Source: Nereocystis luetkeana
Taxonomy: Eukaryota > Sar > Phaeophyceae > Laminariales > Laminariaceae
Direction of reading: 5' to 3'
Length of the DNA: 64,000 nucleotides
NCBI GenBank assembly: GCA_031213475.1
Contig: JARUPZ010000003.1
Span: 10,505,963 to 10,569,962, forward strand
Shown: positions 1 to 11,550 of the stretch, piece after piece
Numbering within the stretch: the first letter of the stretch is position 1
Layout: every line of letters starts with the position of its first letter
Position numbers and translations under genes: made by a program
Notes under the pieces: generated by a model
What the model was told of the DNA's origin: nothing
What the model saw: the letters and a program-made list of their open reading frames with translations, nothing else
Databases searched by the model: none

Positions 1-27
1 ATCGCTTGCGGAAGCATCGGGGCCTTT

Positions 28-962
28 GAAGTTTCTAGGGTTTTTGCAAAAATCAGGTATACCTGGCCACTTTTCGGCCAAAATCAGTTACATGCTGAAA
101 ACAAGTACAAAACACACCCCAGGAGCCCTGCTATTGGCCAGGCTGACATCGTCACTGCTTTTGGCCAACTGTGAACCAATCAGAGAGGCCATACGTACAC
201 TGTTTCTTCTCTCCGTATGCGTCTGCCCTCTCTCGGTTGAAATTCTTCTGTATTCACTTATAAACTCTGTATTTGTACGTAATAGTACCTCTATCTATAC
301 ATGCATACATGCGTACGCTGGTTCCACTTTTTCTTCTTTGGGGTGCATGTGCGACGTGCTTCAGTTGTTAAACACTTGTTGCGATGTGTACTCTGTTGTT
401 TTTGTTAAGATCATGGACAGCGGGACACTTTGTATCCCTGGGCAGGTCTGCCTATTAAGCCGGTACTCATTGGCACTCACGTCGATGTTCGCTTAGAGAT
501 AGAAGAGCCACTTCATTCCTTTCGTGCACGACGGAGACTGAGACCACGCTCGTGTCTCTCTGGAAAACCCCTGGTTTTCCACCTAAGATACGCCTTCCAA
601 GTACTACAAATACGATCCCAGTGCCAGAACCCAGGTAATTACCGGGCTTTCAACCTCATACAAAGCAGTATCATAACATTTTCTCTATGGTGACAGCAGC
701 AGTTTATACAGCACCATGGTATTTGTCTGCACTCTGCACCACCCCGCGTCGAGGTGGTCTCAGGTTTGGTACGGCAAGACAATATCGTGCCGAGCAGGCG
801 GTTCCGCGAGGACGGTCTAGAATATTTAAAGCTGTCAAGGGGGGGGGGGGGGGGGTGCCAGAGTAAATACTCATGGCGCTCCCGCCGTGGCGAAACAAAC
901 GAAGCCTATTAATAGCGACTCTATGCAGGTCCAAGCGGAGCCCGTGGTATCTATTCCCAGAA
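28..962 (+). repeat. Left arm of the inverted repeat
   Basis: It contains three blocks (28-152, 170-412, 704-962) with inverted partners on the right. The third block carries an internal run of 17 G at 839-855 whose partner at about 8912-8921 is a shorter C run, so homopolymer length varies between arms. No coding capacity was recognised; short ORFs here are incidental. Confidence 0.6.
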
Positions 963-1158
963 GCAAAGCAATTCAGATTTTTGAGGCCACAGGGCACGCT
1001 CAATGCTTTAGGCGCATTCTATTTTTACCGGACTTTCATGGACACTACACCGGTCGTGGCGCGCGTTTTTTACTTGGCTTTAGTATGTACCTGATTTTTG
1101 GCTCAAACGGATCAGGTATACCTGATTTTGGCATTTGCCCTATTTACTATGTACCAAG

Positions 1159-1161
<3 letters not shown>

Positions 1162-1205
<44 letters not shown>
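1162..1205. repeat. (AT)n microsatellite
   Basis: Uninterrupted alternating A and T for about 44 bases. Confidence 0.95.
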
Positions 1206-1208
<3 letters not shown>

Positions 1209-1515
1209 TCCCGCAAACATCGTACTGCGTTACCTTGCCGTCAAGCACCTTGATTTCGCACAGAGGTGCGATCGTTTTACGGCGCGATGGTCTTTTCGAC
1301 GACGGCGAGGGCGCCAACCAATACTGAACAACATTATTATCTTCGGGAAAAAACTCTCATTGAACCAATACCGACTCTCGGGTAAATTACCGGGCCTTTC
1401 GTGAGGGTCTTTCAAAGCAATACCATAGCATGGGATTGGAAATGTGCACTTAAGAAACTCCTCTGTTGGCTAAGGCTCGCGCCGTAATGTCAGGCCAACG
1501 TTGAGCGTAGGCTCT

Positions 1516-1624
1516 TATTACGGGGGCCCATAGTTAATAGGACCAAATATTGTTAGTAAAAATGGTCAAACATACAGGTTTTTATGTATACCATAGGTCC
1601 TGTCAACTATGGTCCCCCGTAATA
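1516..1624. mobile_element. MITE family A, copy 1
   Basis: A 109-bp near-palindrome. The ends read TA-TTACGGGGG and CCCCCGTAA-TA, followed inward by CATAGTTAATAGGACC and its complement. At least nine further copies in the window share these ends. It is non-autonomous, with no ORF. TA flanks suggest a Tc1/mariner-type mobiliser, which is inference from family knowledge. Confidence 0.9.
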
Positions 1625-1644
1625 GATGCTACTATTAATAATTG

Positions 1645-1845
1645 GGATATAGAGTGGCGTCCCTCGCTGAGCATAAAGTACTCATGCCAACGTCGAGCAT
1701 AGACTCTTGAACGCTATTATCCGTCGAGCATAGACTCTTGAACGCTATTATCATGGCATACTGTCATGCCAGCGTTGAGCATAAGCTTAAATGCTGTTAT
1801 ATAAAATATAGAGTGGCGTCCCTCCCCGAGCATAAAGTGCTCATG
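1645..1845. repeat. Short degenerate tandem repeats
   Basis: Units of about 33-60 bp alternate around two phrases, GTCGAGCATAGACTCTTGAA and GAGTGGCGTCCCTC. Two units at about 1691-1750 are almost identical. No gene is seen from 963 to 2331 apart from these repeats and the adjacent MITE. Confidence 0.6.
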
Positions 1846-2331
1846 TGCCTGCAAATTCTTAATTGTTGGAAAAAAAATACTCGGGCTGGAAGATTCAAAT
1901 TTCAATACCATATTCTGAACACATGTCGCGTAAGAGATTAATTAGGTGGTTTTAGGTTAGTCGAGGAGGGAGCCAGCCCCGTCAGACACGATTTTTCGGG
2001 CGAAATAACTATTTACCCCTATGGCATGGCTCTACGGTCGGTTCAGTCGGGCCGGCCTGTAGAGCATCCCATTCCGTGCCTGCTTGGATGTTGCCTTGAA
2101 CTTTTGATGGATCGTTGGTTGGATTCAGTCGACCGATCCGTCTGGCTTCGTCACCAAGGTTTTCCATGTTCGAATACGTGGGAGATCGGAGATGGGAGGG
2201 ACCGGGTGGCTTTTATTGTTTCCCTCGTGCGCTGCAAGCGCTAGTGCTCATCAGGCACGTTGTTTTTTTGCCCGGCGGTGCTTTCTTTTTGCGTGCCCCC
2301 CCCCCCCCTCGTTTATTTTGTTGCTTTGCAG

Positions 2332-2391
2332 GTGACGGGAGCGGAGCAGCACCCCGTCGAGGTGTTGGAGAAGGCGCGAGAAATGTCTTAG
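2332..2391 (+). CDS. Possible 3'-terminal exon, unknown gene
   Basis: A pyrimidine-rich stretch ends in TTTGCAG at 2331. It is followed by 19 codons with G/C-rich third positions, ending in VEVLEKAREMS and a TAG at 2389-2391. Codon choice and the acceptor resemble the verified exons of gyrB. I could not find a convincing upstream exon between 1 and 2300, so it may be a fragment captured by a transposon, the end of a gene starting left of the window, or chance. Function unknown. Confidence 0.25.
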   Translation: MTGAEQHPVEVLEKAREMS

Positions 2392-2398
2392 GCGCCCT

Positions 2399-2705
2399 CT
2401 GACAGAGTAGAGGACGCCGCTTTGTTTTGTTGACAAAGAGTCGACGACGGCTGTGTTGTTGACAGGGTCGAAGCTTCTTGTTCCTCACAGAGTCGACGCC
2501 GTATATTTTGCCTGCTGGCAAAGTCGGAAGGGCTTACAGCTGACAATCGATCGACGCCCCGTATTTGCTGACAATCGAAGCCACCCATTGTTGACAGTCG
2601 GAGCTGCACATTGCTCACAGAGTTTGGCGCTGCGTATTGCCGAACATCGAAGCAACTCGCAGGTGACAGTCGAAGCGGCTCGGTTGCTGACAGAGTCCAG
2701 TCGGC
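2399..2705. repeat. 24-bp degenerate minisatellite
   Basis: About twelve imperfect units of 23-27 bp built on TTGCTGACAGAGTCGAAGC, directly after the possible terminal exon at 2332-2391. The unit stays partly open in one frame, but stops and length changes argue against a protein repeat. Confidence 0.65.
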
Positions 2706-3184
2706 TTCTCTTAGGCTAATAGCAAATGCTGGTAGGACACGGCTGACGTCAGTGGGTCACGCGCCTAAACAGCATGTTTGTTCCTCCCCTATCCCGTCCT
2801 CTCGAAGTTGCTTGCTGCTTGGAAAGGTGTCTGGGTTGGGCTTTAATGATTTAGGGTTATATGTCGATACCACCCACGACATTTTTATTGTGGGGTGGCT
2901 TTTCTTTAACCGGCGATGTGGTAGCCTTGTGATATTAACGGTTTTAAATTAACGGTTTTAACTCAGATTTTGAAGGAAACGTACGCGATTCGCTTTCTTG
3001 CGTTTCACCACTGCTGTGGCACCCGTCCGTGTGTCTGTCGCACGCAGACACGCCAGGGGGGGGGGTGTAGATGATGTGTACGTGCCGCAGAAAATATAGT
3101 CCTGATACGTAGTACGTACCTGGTACGTGTGTTTTACTCTTCTGTTTTTTTCTCGTTATTTTTTTTCCCCCCCAGCTTTATTCG

Positions 3185-3360
3185 ATGACGAAAGACAATA
3201 AAAGTGTAAGCTTCGTCCCCAACAGCCGTCTGGACAATGAAGACGTGGCCACCAAGTCTCTTCCCTTCCCGCCCCCGGTACCTGCCTTCGTTTTTATGGC
3301 GCATACGTAGAGGTCAGCAATCTCCCACTGGATTTCATCGAGCGGGGGTTGCCAACTCGC
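3185..3360 (-). repeat. tRNA-derived SINE, diverged body fragment
   Basis: Read on the minus strand, it matches the body of the SINE family seen at 33040-33345 and 53418-53790. Shared landmarks are an AAAAACGAAGGCA-like phrase, a GGGAAGGG tract and a GTGGCCACG-like phrase. The tRNA-like head is missing. Confidence 0.5.
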
Positions 3361-4264
3361 ACTTCAGCGACGAAACAAGACGCAAGGAAAAGGACGGTGT
3401 TGTGTAACAATATCACCAACCGAAAGTCGAACCCCAGCGCAAAACCGCCGGCAAGGGGGGTGACAATGTGACAGCCTACCGCTACGTAGACGTATCAGGT
3501 CAACCGTTACCTTTTTGAGAGTGAATAGTTCCCTAAAAAACTTTCTTCTGACGCGTTCTACGATAGAGGTAGCACACTTTCGCTTCTTGTTTTTCTGAAT
3601 GATGGGGTGCCTGAACCCAAATACGCCCTCCCCCCCCTCTCCCTCCTGAAGAGCGGGATCTTCCGTGTTCGTGTGGGGCCGTACGAGCCTATTCATAGTT
3701 GATACTAACGGTGCGAAGCTAGTACCAATCCCTGGGGACCCAGGGAGACAGAGAAGGTTATGATATCGGATCGATCCGCGGCCAAAGATCCGGGTAGGTG
3801 GAGATTTCGTCACGGGATATCCGGCCAAACTTCGAGCCGCGACGGCTCGGCGTACGCGGCGCGCGAGTGCGGTCTTCGATTCCTCGCCCGCGGATGTCGC
3901 AAGGTTGAGTTTCGGTCGTCCTCGAAACAATGATCGCGTATTATACGTGCGTAAAATTAATAGTGAAAAACACGAGAAGAAGGACCTACTGATGCCCAGC
4001 AGATTCTATCGACGAGTGTGCGGGAGATATCGGGCTGTGAGCTGTGAGTGTACCAAAAACCTCCTCTGGACGATTGATGTAGACACGCTGTCACAGTATA
4101 AACTCACAGCTGTGAAAAATGATACAAAGAGCAGTTGGTAAATATATCGGATGATACCAGGGACAGCAAACTAATTATTTATTTTCTGAAATCGGGGAGA
4201 CGAAATCGTCGGAATGCCCTATCATATTTCGAAAAATGACGTTTTTATATACTTGGGCCATGGG

Positions 4265-4395
4265 ATTATTCATCGGGATCAAATTTGGTTTTTGCTGACG
4301 TCGGATTTCGGGTGAGGTATGGAGCTCCTTAAATGAAGAGCCTCAGAAAATTCAGGGTTTACCTCTATCGCAGAACGCCTCTCCTGTGAGCATTC
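4265..4395 (-). repeat. Family G repeat
   Basis: The reverse complement aligns well with 43196-43330 and more loosely with 46765-46925 and 47147-47295. Landmarks are TTTCTGAGGCTC, CACTTGAGGAGC-like words and CATCCCGATGAATAATCCC. Function unknown. Confidence 0.6.
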
Positions 4396-4429
4396 TGGGG
4401 AGGAGAGGCGGGGGGGGGGGAGGGGGGGA

Positions 4430-4512
4430 GGGAGGGGTGTACTCGATCTCATCATGCATGGCCGTAGTCGTATGACCATAGACCCCTCGCATCCCTACAA
4501 TGCCGGGACGGT
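4430..4512 (-). repeat. Family D repeat, partial
   Basis: A G-rich run followed by GTACTCGATCTCATCATGCA and the TGGCCGTAGTCGTATGACC core shared by about 15 copies in the window. Confidence 0.8.
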
Positions 4513-5248
4513 GCACGAATAGGGGGGGGGGTAAGGGGGGGAGTTACCCAGGAGTGGGTCAGCCTCCTCATATGCTATAGCAGAATCTTCATGGGGTAGC
4601 GTGCTGCGCCGTCGGTGTACGCAGCTGCACATGCGAGTCGGGCGCGCACAACAGTCGCCGACGGATGCGATTGCAAGAGGCGAGTCGAATTTGCCTACAA
4701 GAGCCGAGTTCAATTCTTCTTGTTTCGTGCAAGAGTCGAGTCGAGTTTTCCTGCAAGGGTCGAGTTGACTCGAATTTTCCCGACTCCCGAGCTGTCGCGT
4801 ACTGGCACGTTGTACGTACGTACTGCAGTAATGGTAAAAACACGGTTTGTTGATCATTCCACGCCAATGTTTGCTTTCGGAACAACTAACTGTTGCACAG
4901 GTATTATAAAAGGGCTGACAACGCCCATGGACTTTTCTTGAAATAGCGTCCGTTGGCGACGCCGTTCGGGCACAGCACGCTACTCCATGAAGAAACTGTA
5001 ACATGTGAGGGGGTTACGAACCACTCCTCCTGAGTAGCTCCCCCCGTCCCCTCCCCTCTCCTCCCTCCTCTCCCCTCCGATAATGCTCACCGCAAGAAGT
5101 TTTTGCAACTTTTCACTCGCACTGGATGTAGTTTTCCTAAGATTTTTTACTCTATGGTCTTCAATGGCCTCTGTAGCAGTAACAGCAGCACTCACAATAA
5201 CTTTAGCACACACAGGTAAACGGGAGATATTCCCCATGTGTTTCCTTG

Positions 5249-5515
5249 TTATTCGTTTTCTACGATATTGCGTTCGTCTACATCACCCGGTAGCCCCCCA
5301 ACCTCGACAGTCGCCTCCTGTTCACGCCTCCTTGCCCTATCCTCGTACTCCGCAAGTTTTTTTTGGGGCTGCAACGCTCGTGCGTGCATTTTGGCGTACT
5401 GGCTGTGGGTGATTGCCCGCGGCATGATGTATTGCGCGTTCGTCCGGTTATCGCTTGACCCCGTTTCGGTCGGGTCGTAAGTCACGAATTCGGCGTCTTG
5501 AAGACTTTCAGCCAC
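5249..5515 (-). pseudogene. Frameshifted continuation of the Cys-rich ORF
   Basis: This frame overlaps the last 34 bases of the upstream ORF in a different phase and stays open to a TAA near 5249. It encodes a hydrophilic stretch with a likely coiled coil (KKLAEYEDRARRREQEA). The composition resembles coding sequence, so a single frameshift near 5490 would fuse the two. Either the gene is decaying, ribosomes shift frame, or a small intron is missed. Confidence 0.35.
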
Positions 5516-6453
5516 TTCACCGTAACATTTCGCACGGCAGCTCTCAGCGACTTCTTCGACATTACGCCGAGTTTCGCATCTTCGCGCTGCTTCGCGTAAA
5601 CCTCCATCCCATCCTCGAGGTACACGAAGTCACCCGCCTCAATCCTACCCAAGAACATTAGCCGCGCAGAATGCCTTGCCCCTTCCACAGAATCAGGTTC
5701 CGGCGACCCCCGGTCGCTTGCCAACTCAAGCTCTTCGTGCGCACTCGACAGTGCACCCGAGGTTTTCCGTTTCGTGCTGAAACTAGCGGCCTTCATGTAG
5801 CAGCTGTTGCACAAATCGCTTGCCGCGTGTAACGTACTACCCAACGGGGTTTCCCCGCTACCACAAACGTCGGCTCGTGAAAATATAACCCGGCAAGCGC
5901 CAAGAAACATGCCGTGTTTCCTCATATTTACTGTGTTCGTCGTAGAGCAGATCGCGCAAGTGCGTGTAGGCTCTTTGGTTTCCTCCTCGCGCCATCTCTT
6001 CTCCTTGTCGTACATGCAGTCCGGCTTGGTACAGAAACAGTCCATTGCCGGCTCCCGGTCTTGTATTACTCGGCCGCGATCACCACCCTTCGCCATCCTG
6101 ACTGACCACAATCGTTGAGCCGCCTCGACGTCAGGGGAGTCTTTGAAATGCCTCCAGTAACACCTATTAGTCTCACCGGTTACAGGGGGGCCATCGCATG
6201 CCCAGCACGTGGAATGGTCCTCGTCTGCACCCTCTCGGGTTCCGCAGCATTGTTTTTGGCACGAGGCGAGCCTACTCGCCTTCCGGGCTTTCTTCGGGGC
6301 GGGAGACTCTGCCCTTGGTGGAGGCGGAGGGCGAGGGGACGATGTCTTCGTTTGCGTTACCCTGCCAAGGCGTGGCGTTGGTGGGTCCATAGGTGCTGGC
6401 GATGGTGTCTCAGCAGCGCCACCTGTCAAACCCCCCTCGACTTTCACGTCCAT
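5482..6453 (-). CDS. Cys-rich basic protein in large element, function unknown
   Basis: An open frame of 376 codons begins at 6612. The likelier start is the internal ATG at 6453 (MDVKVEGG), giving about 323 residues. Residues about 5-60 are Pro/Ser-rich with a basic KKARKASR patch, possibly a nuclear localisation signal. The central part has clustered Cys/His consistent with zinc binding: CQKQCC, CWAC, CYWRH, CFCTKPDC, CAIC, CNSC. The C-terminal part is charged. It matches no family I recognise, and no transposase, helicase or nuclease motif is evident. It lies midway between the inverted arms, so it is a candidate product of that element. The frame ends at 5482, but a second open frame continues immediately downstream, so the protein may be frameshifted or spliced. 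Confidence 0.45.
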   Translation of the reverse strand: MDVKVEGGLTGGAAETPSPAPMDPPTPRLGRVTQTKTSSPRPPPPPRAESPAPKKARKASRLASCQKQCCGTREGADEDHSTCWACDGPPVTGETNRCYWRHFKDSPDVEAAQRLWSVRMAKGGDRGRVIQDREPAMDCFCTKPDCMYDKEKRWREEETKEPTRTCAICSTTNTVNMRKHGMFLGACRVIFSRADVCGSGETPLGSTLHAASDLCNSCYMKAASFSTKRKTSGALSSAHEELELASDRGSPEPDSVEGARHSARLMFLGRIEAGDFVYLEDGMEVYAKQREDAKLGVMSKKSLRAAVRNVTVKWLKVFKTPNS

Positions 6454-6613
6454 AGTTTTCAGCGTTCCACCTCTGCCACCAGCAAAACAGAAAACTCGTT
6501 GAATACCACTATAACATGAGAACACGCGGACGGATGAGGTTGTCCCTATATTGCCCCGGCGTGCGTCTGCTGCATATTGAAGGAGATAGAACGGTGCTTG
6601 GGGACTGATCATG

Positions 6614-8804
6614 CCTGATTATTGTTTCCACTCTAACATGAAATACGGGAGGCCACTCTGTGTGTTTGAGGTGATGATGGAGGTGTTCGACAATTTACAC
6701 CAGTAACCACGTCTGAAACACCAACACGGATGCACACCTCACCACTCCAATACACAACACATACCATCTACTGCGAGCCTTACGGAATCAAGCAATGCTA
6801 ACCCACCATCGCTTGCGGCGCAGTCGGGAACGAACGTTATCCACACCGACGTCCGTCATCTGTCTGGAGTTTATATCGAACCGGGCATAGAACTCTGCAC
6901 AATCGTTCTGCGGGGGGCTGACTCTTACGATCGGGCACGCACTACACATACTAGGTTGAGAGTATTAACAAATGAACCCTGACGTTCATACCATGTTTTC
7001 AATTTTTCTTCGCGCCTGACATATCTTGGACCCACGAAGCTATATGCCCGCAGTTTGAGCATGCTGTGCTGTCGGAGGCATTGCATTCGCCACACGGGGA
7101 ACGAGCCCGAACGTCCTCGACGTTACCAGGGAAGACATCACCACCACCACCACCACCACCACCACTACCACCACGATCACCACCACCACCCCCACCCCCG
7201 CCATCCCCACCAGCACCACCGTCGCTAATGCTACCCCCGGCACTACCCCCGGTACCACCGGTGCCATCCATGCTGCCACCGCCTCCACCTTCACCATCGC
7301 CACTGCTGACACCACCGGCAACGATGCTGCCACCATCGCCAACATTGGTACCACTAGCGACCTTTGCCACCACCACTGCTGCCACAGGTGCCACATCCGC
7401 CACCATCCCAGCTATAGTATTGTGCTAGTCCTTGCACACCGCAACTCCTCGTGATTCCTCCAACTTGGCTGCCGTCTCGGGCGGAGTCTGGTTTGCCGGA
7501 TTTACATTGCTCCCAAAGCTTGTTGTGTAGAACCGCGGCACGTTCAGCTCTTTCTTGCGAACCCTGTGTCGGGGGCATGTCCATCTCTGCACGTTGACGC
7601 TATCAAACGCGGGCAAGAAACGGATGATGGAACGGATCGTGTACTGCGCCAGGCGGCTGCTTCCCTATCATGGGTGCTGCAAAGCAAGCGACCTGTTTTA
7701 TGATGTGCTTTTTCTTCGGCTTCATGAGTATTTTGGAGATACCTGTAGTACCGGAACAGCACCTTCGCCATATTTCTAAGGAACGTTTAGTACTTCGACC
7801 CAATAACACTACGGTCCATACTTTGACGGACACAGTAGTCTTACAGCCGTACAGCACTCAATATTCCAGCTACTACTGTAGGTAGGTCTTGAAAAAAGCT
7901 GTGCGATGCTGCAAGACACAAGGAGACGCTGCTCGACGCACACACTGCCGTGGGACCCGAAGGAATGTACACGATCGTCCAAGCAGAGTCGCTGCCTGGA
8001 AGGTCGAGTGGACTCCCAGCTCCTGTGCTGCTGCTATGCCGCATTGCAAGTGTCCGCTACTACCGCAATAACACGGCGGCACATATAATTTGGACACAGT
8101 CAAAGCAGTACCAGGTAAATGGCCAGGTATTTAAGGAACGTAAATATTAACATTAATAGTGATAATCGTGATTTTTTCGTACTTTTCGAACGTATCTCTT
8201 CGTACGAGCGCTTTGGGGCAACACGCCAAGTAGTCGACACGGGGAAGCCCGTCCGGACACGTTGGTCGAGGTCCGGGTGTGATCCGTGCACTCTGGAGCG
8301 CGTGGCGGGAGCTCAAAGTTTTTTCCCGGCGGAAGTGCACAAGACGATTTCCATGGTTTCAGTACGAGATGCCTTACTTTGTACGTACTGGTACGTGTTG
8401 TCCGTTTTCTTCCCTACCTGGTACCAGGTATTTTATAGGCTCTCATGAACTAACTGTGAGCAAACAGTCAGGACATATACCAGGTACACAACACACAACA
8501 TGCACAGATCCCATCGTTACAACGCTGCCGCCCACACGCCGCGCGGGCGACACAATCATATGTGCAGCATTGCTGTGGCTGGTTGTGTTTATCGGAGCCT
8601 GCCGTCAGTATTCGACCGTCTGCCTCACCAGGTACCAGAATTATGTTCATACGTACATACCCAGGCTGATGATGACGTACCTGGATTGTGTACGTTCTTC
8701 GTTGAGTCCAGTACAACAAATCGTTCGTACAAGCATCGTGTACCAAAAAACATACTTACAGTTACTGACTGCTGTGTGTCCTCCACTGCACCCCCGATAG
8801 ATCC
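6614..8804. other. Interior of large element, low complexity
   Basis: It contains a CCA-rich tract (7137-7400) and TACCWGGTA words at 8109, 8415, 8422 and 8478. No ORF has a recognisable domain. The region above 6453 may hold the promoter of the Cys-rich ORF, but no motif stands out. Confidence 0.5.
7137..7400. repeat. (CCA)n-rich trinucleotide tract
   Basis: Dense CCA/CCC/GCC triplets produce long poly-Pro and poly-Gly or poly-Val open frames on both strands. This is simple sequence, not a gene. Confidence 0.85.
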
Positions 8805-9066
8805 TAGAGGGTGTAGGTACCACTGGCTCCACTTGGACCTGCAGAGAGTTACTCTTAATAGGCTACGTTTGTTTTGCCGCGGCGGGAGCGCCAAGAGTTT
8901 TTACTCTGACGCCCCCCCCCCGTTGACAGCTTTAAAGCTTCTAGACCGTCCTCGCGGAACCGCCTGTTCGGCACGAAATAATCTTGCCGTACCAAACCTG
9001 AGACCATCTCGATGGGGGGTGGTGCAGACGAAATGCCGTGTGACCATGGTGCTGTATGGACTGCTG

Positions 9067-9704
9067 CGACCATACAAAACAGTGATGTCGGTCACCGCGC
9101 TACCGTAATTGCGCGTACCTTTATCGGACCGTCGGTAACTTTTTTTCCCGCCGTGATTCAATGGGGGTTCCGCGGAATCATGGACCTCCCCCCTACTTTA
9201 GGGGGGCCCGCTGTCAGAGAACACGTCACAGCACACAGCACAGCACCCACATACAGCACAGCACAGCACAGCACACACAACAGTCCCAGCGGCAGCAGCT
9301 CACACACATGGAGGACGGCGGTTCCTCTTCCTGGGGATCAGGCCGTGCATCTTGTGCATACACTGCAAGCCATCATCTAGTGAATAGTAATATAGTACCA
9401 GGCGACACCCAAGACGAGACTGCTGGCGCCACAGCAGTGGCGCTGTACGCTTGGAGTCTTCAAATCTTCAAATGGTCGCGACACGCACAGGCGACGAGAC
9501 ACCGGTCAATTTTGAAGTGTTGGGGGCTGTGTTGGGCTTCATTTGCGCTCTTCCGGCCGCTTTTTTTAGGATACTGGCATTACGCCCCCCCCCCGGTGTT
9601 TCGGGGCCCCCGGTGTTGCCGTAACTGACGTACGTAACTCCAAATAAATGCCCCAAAGAGGCTTTTACCCGTCAGTAATTCACCCCAACCGCGGGAACCG
9701 ACAT
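9067..9704. other. No gene; short CACAG tract
   Basis: An irregular CACAG/CACA repeat occupies about 9224-9280. A C run lies at 9588-9596. Nothing coding was recognised. Confidence 0.5.
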
Positions 9705-9939
9705 CACTGATAGAAAACAACAGAGTACACATCACAACACATGAACAACTATCTGAAGCACATCGCACACCCCAAAGAAGAAAAAGTGAAACCAGCGTAC
9801 CTGGTACGCATTTATGCATGCATGTATAAATAGGTACTGTTACGTACGACTACAGAGTTTATACGTGGATACAGAAAAATTCAACCGAGGGAGGGCAGAT
9901 GCATACGGAGAGAAACAGAATAGACAAAGTCAGGTATAT

Positions 9940-10640
9940 CTGGTGTGATGGAGTAGCACATCCATTGCATAGGAACGCATATACCCGTATGCGGATCCTT
10001 GTATGGTAGCACATACCTGGTAGCTCTTTGGGGATACCAGACATACCTGTTGACGAGTATTATATGGTTATACCAGGTATGTATTACGGGGGACCATAGT
10101 TAATAGGACCTATCGTATATAAAAAAAAACTAAATATTTAACCATATTTACTGACAATATTTGGCCCTATTAAGTATGGTCCCCCGTAATAGTGTCTTGG
10201 GAATATATCTGCAGGCGAATCTCGGATGGTTACGAGCATACATGCCAGGTAGCTCATAGGGGATATTCAGCGGAGCCAGTTCAGACACCCCCTTTGCGCG
10301 CAGAACATTCTGTTATAAGTCTGGGAACCTTCTGTATGACAACATCCCGGTAGAGAACATTCTGTTATATAGCTGGGAATCTTCTGTGGGACAACGTTTC
10401 GATAGACTGTATTTGCATACAGGTAGGTTTTGGTCAACGTCTGGGCTGAGTTGTGTCCCCGACGATGCCCTCCTTACTCACTTGAGTTTTCCCCCTTCCT
10501 CTCAACTCACTTGAGGACCATTAAAAAGAAGTTCGTGAACTACAAGCAGCGTGTTCTACCCAGTACCGACATCCCTGTGCCTCTTACCAGCTTATATCTC
10601 TGCACCCCTCTTCACGTTTGGCGTCCTCGGCAGGGCTGGT
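9940..10640 (+). repeat. Direct duplication, unit 1 (MITE-filled)
   Basis: A roughly 600-bp unit that recurs at about 10985-11550, with landmarks ATACCCGTATGCGGATCCTT, CAGAACATTCTGTTATA and GACGATGCCCTCCTTACTCAC. This copy contains a family A MITE (10082-10191) and two TACCWGGTA words (10014, 10071). All three are absent from unit 2, which therefore preserves the empty sites. Confidence 0.85.
10082..10191. mobile_element. MITE family A, copy 2 (empty site known)
   Basis: A full palindromic copy. Unit 2 of the surrounding duplication reads TGTAGTGTC at the matching place (about 11122-11130), while this copy reads TGTA-element-TAGTGTC. This directly shows a TA target duplication. Confidence 0.92.
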
Positions 10641-10984
10641 CGCCGCTGAGCTAGGCGCACCTGCTTCTCACAGGCTGCTTCTACCCTCCCCGACTCCTGT
10701 CACCCTTGTGAGAATTATCATGAGAGGGATTCTTTTTTTGAGTCCCGAGTCACTTTTTTTTCTTGCGCCTTGTCTGGTTTCTTGTGTTTTATTTGTTTCC
10801 CCTACCGGGTAGTCGATTGTGTCTTGAGTGAGGCGTCGAAGGCTCACTACGAGGTGTGGGGTAGATCTATCACCTTATTTCTGTGTTGAATAGCCGCATA
10901 TTCGATCCCTCTTCCCGATTTTGGGATGATATGGTCATCATCCTTTTATCGCCGTGTGATCTGCATCTACGACTATTCAGGGTG

Positions 10985-11550
10985 GGCTAATGTGATGGAG
11001 TAGCACATCCATTGTATAGGAACGCATATACCCGTATGCGGATCCTTATATGGTTGCACATAACTCTTATTAACAGGGGATACCACCAGACATACCTGTA
11101 GACGAGTATTATATAGTTATATGTAGTGTCTTAGGAATATCTCTGCAGGCGAATATTATATGGTTACGAGTATACATGCCAGGTAGCTCATAGGGAAGGC
11201 TCAGCGGAGCCAGTCAAGACACCCCCTTTAAGCGCAGAACATTCTGTTATAAGTATGGGAACCTTCTGTATGACAACGTCCCGGTAGAGAACATTATGTT
11301 ATAGTTGGGTATCTTCTGTGGGACAACGTCCCGATAGACTGTATCTGAAATACAGGTTGATTTTTATCAACATCTGGGCTGAGTTGTGTCCCCGACGATG
11401 CCCTCCTTACTCACTCGAGGTCTCCCCCTTCCTCTCAACTCACTTGAGGAGGCTCGTGAACTACAAGCAGCGTGCTCTACCCAGTACCGACATCCCGGTG
11501 CCTCTTACCAGCTTATATCTCTGCACCCCTCTTCACACTGGGCCTCTTCT
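10985..11550 (+). repeat. Direct duplication, unit 2 (empty sites)
   Basis: The partner of 9940-10640. It lacks the MITE and both 7-bp CCWGGTA insertions, so it is the reference for their insertion sites. Confidence 0.85.

Larger units (their letters stand above)
2706..5248. other. Interior of large element, no gene seen
   Basis: Apart from the SINE remnant, the family G and D repeats and short ORFs, nothing supported was found here. A purine-biased stretch at 4665-4790 repeats GTCGAGT with CTGCAAG variants. One TACCTGGTA word lies at 3117-3125. Confidence 0.5.

Noticed and set aside
3364-3930. 188-codon minus-strand ORF
   Set aside because: No domain, no splice context, atypical composition, and it overlaps repeat-like sequence.
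7040-7428. Pro-, Gly- and Val-rich ORFs
   Set aside because: Translations of a (CCA)n tract on both strands.
8415-8430. TACCWGGTA as a Dcm/EcoRII methylation site
   Set aside because: CCWGG alone is not enriched in the same way, and the 7-bp presence/absence at TA is not explained by methylation.
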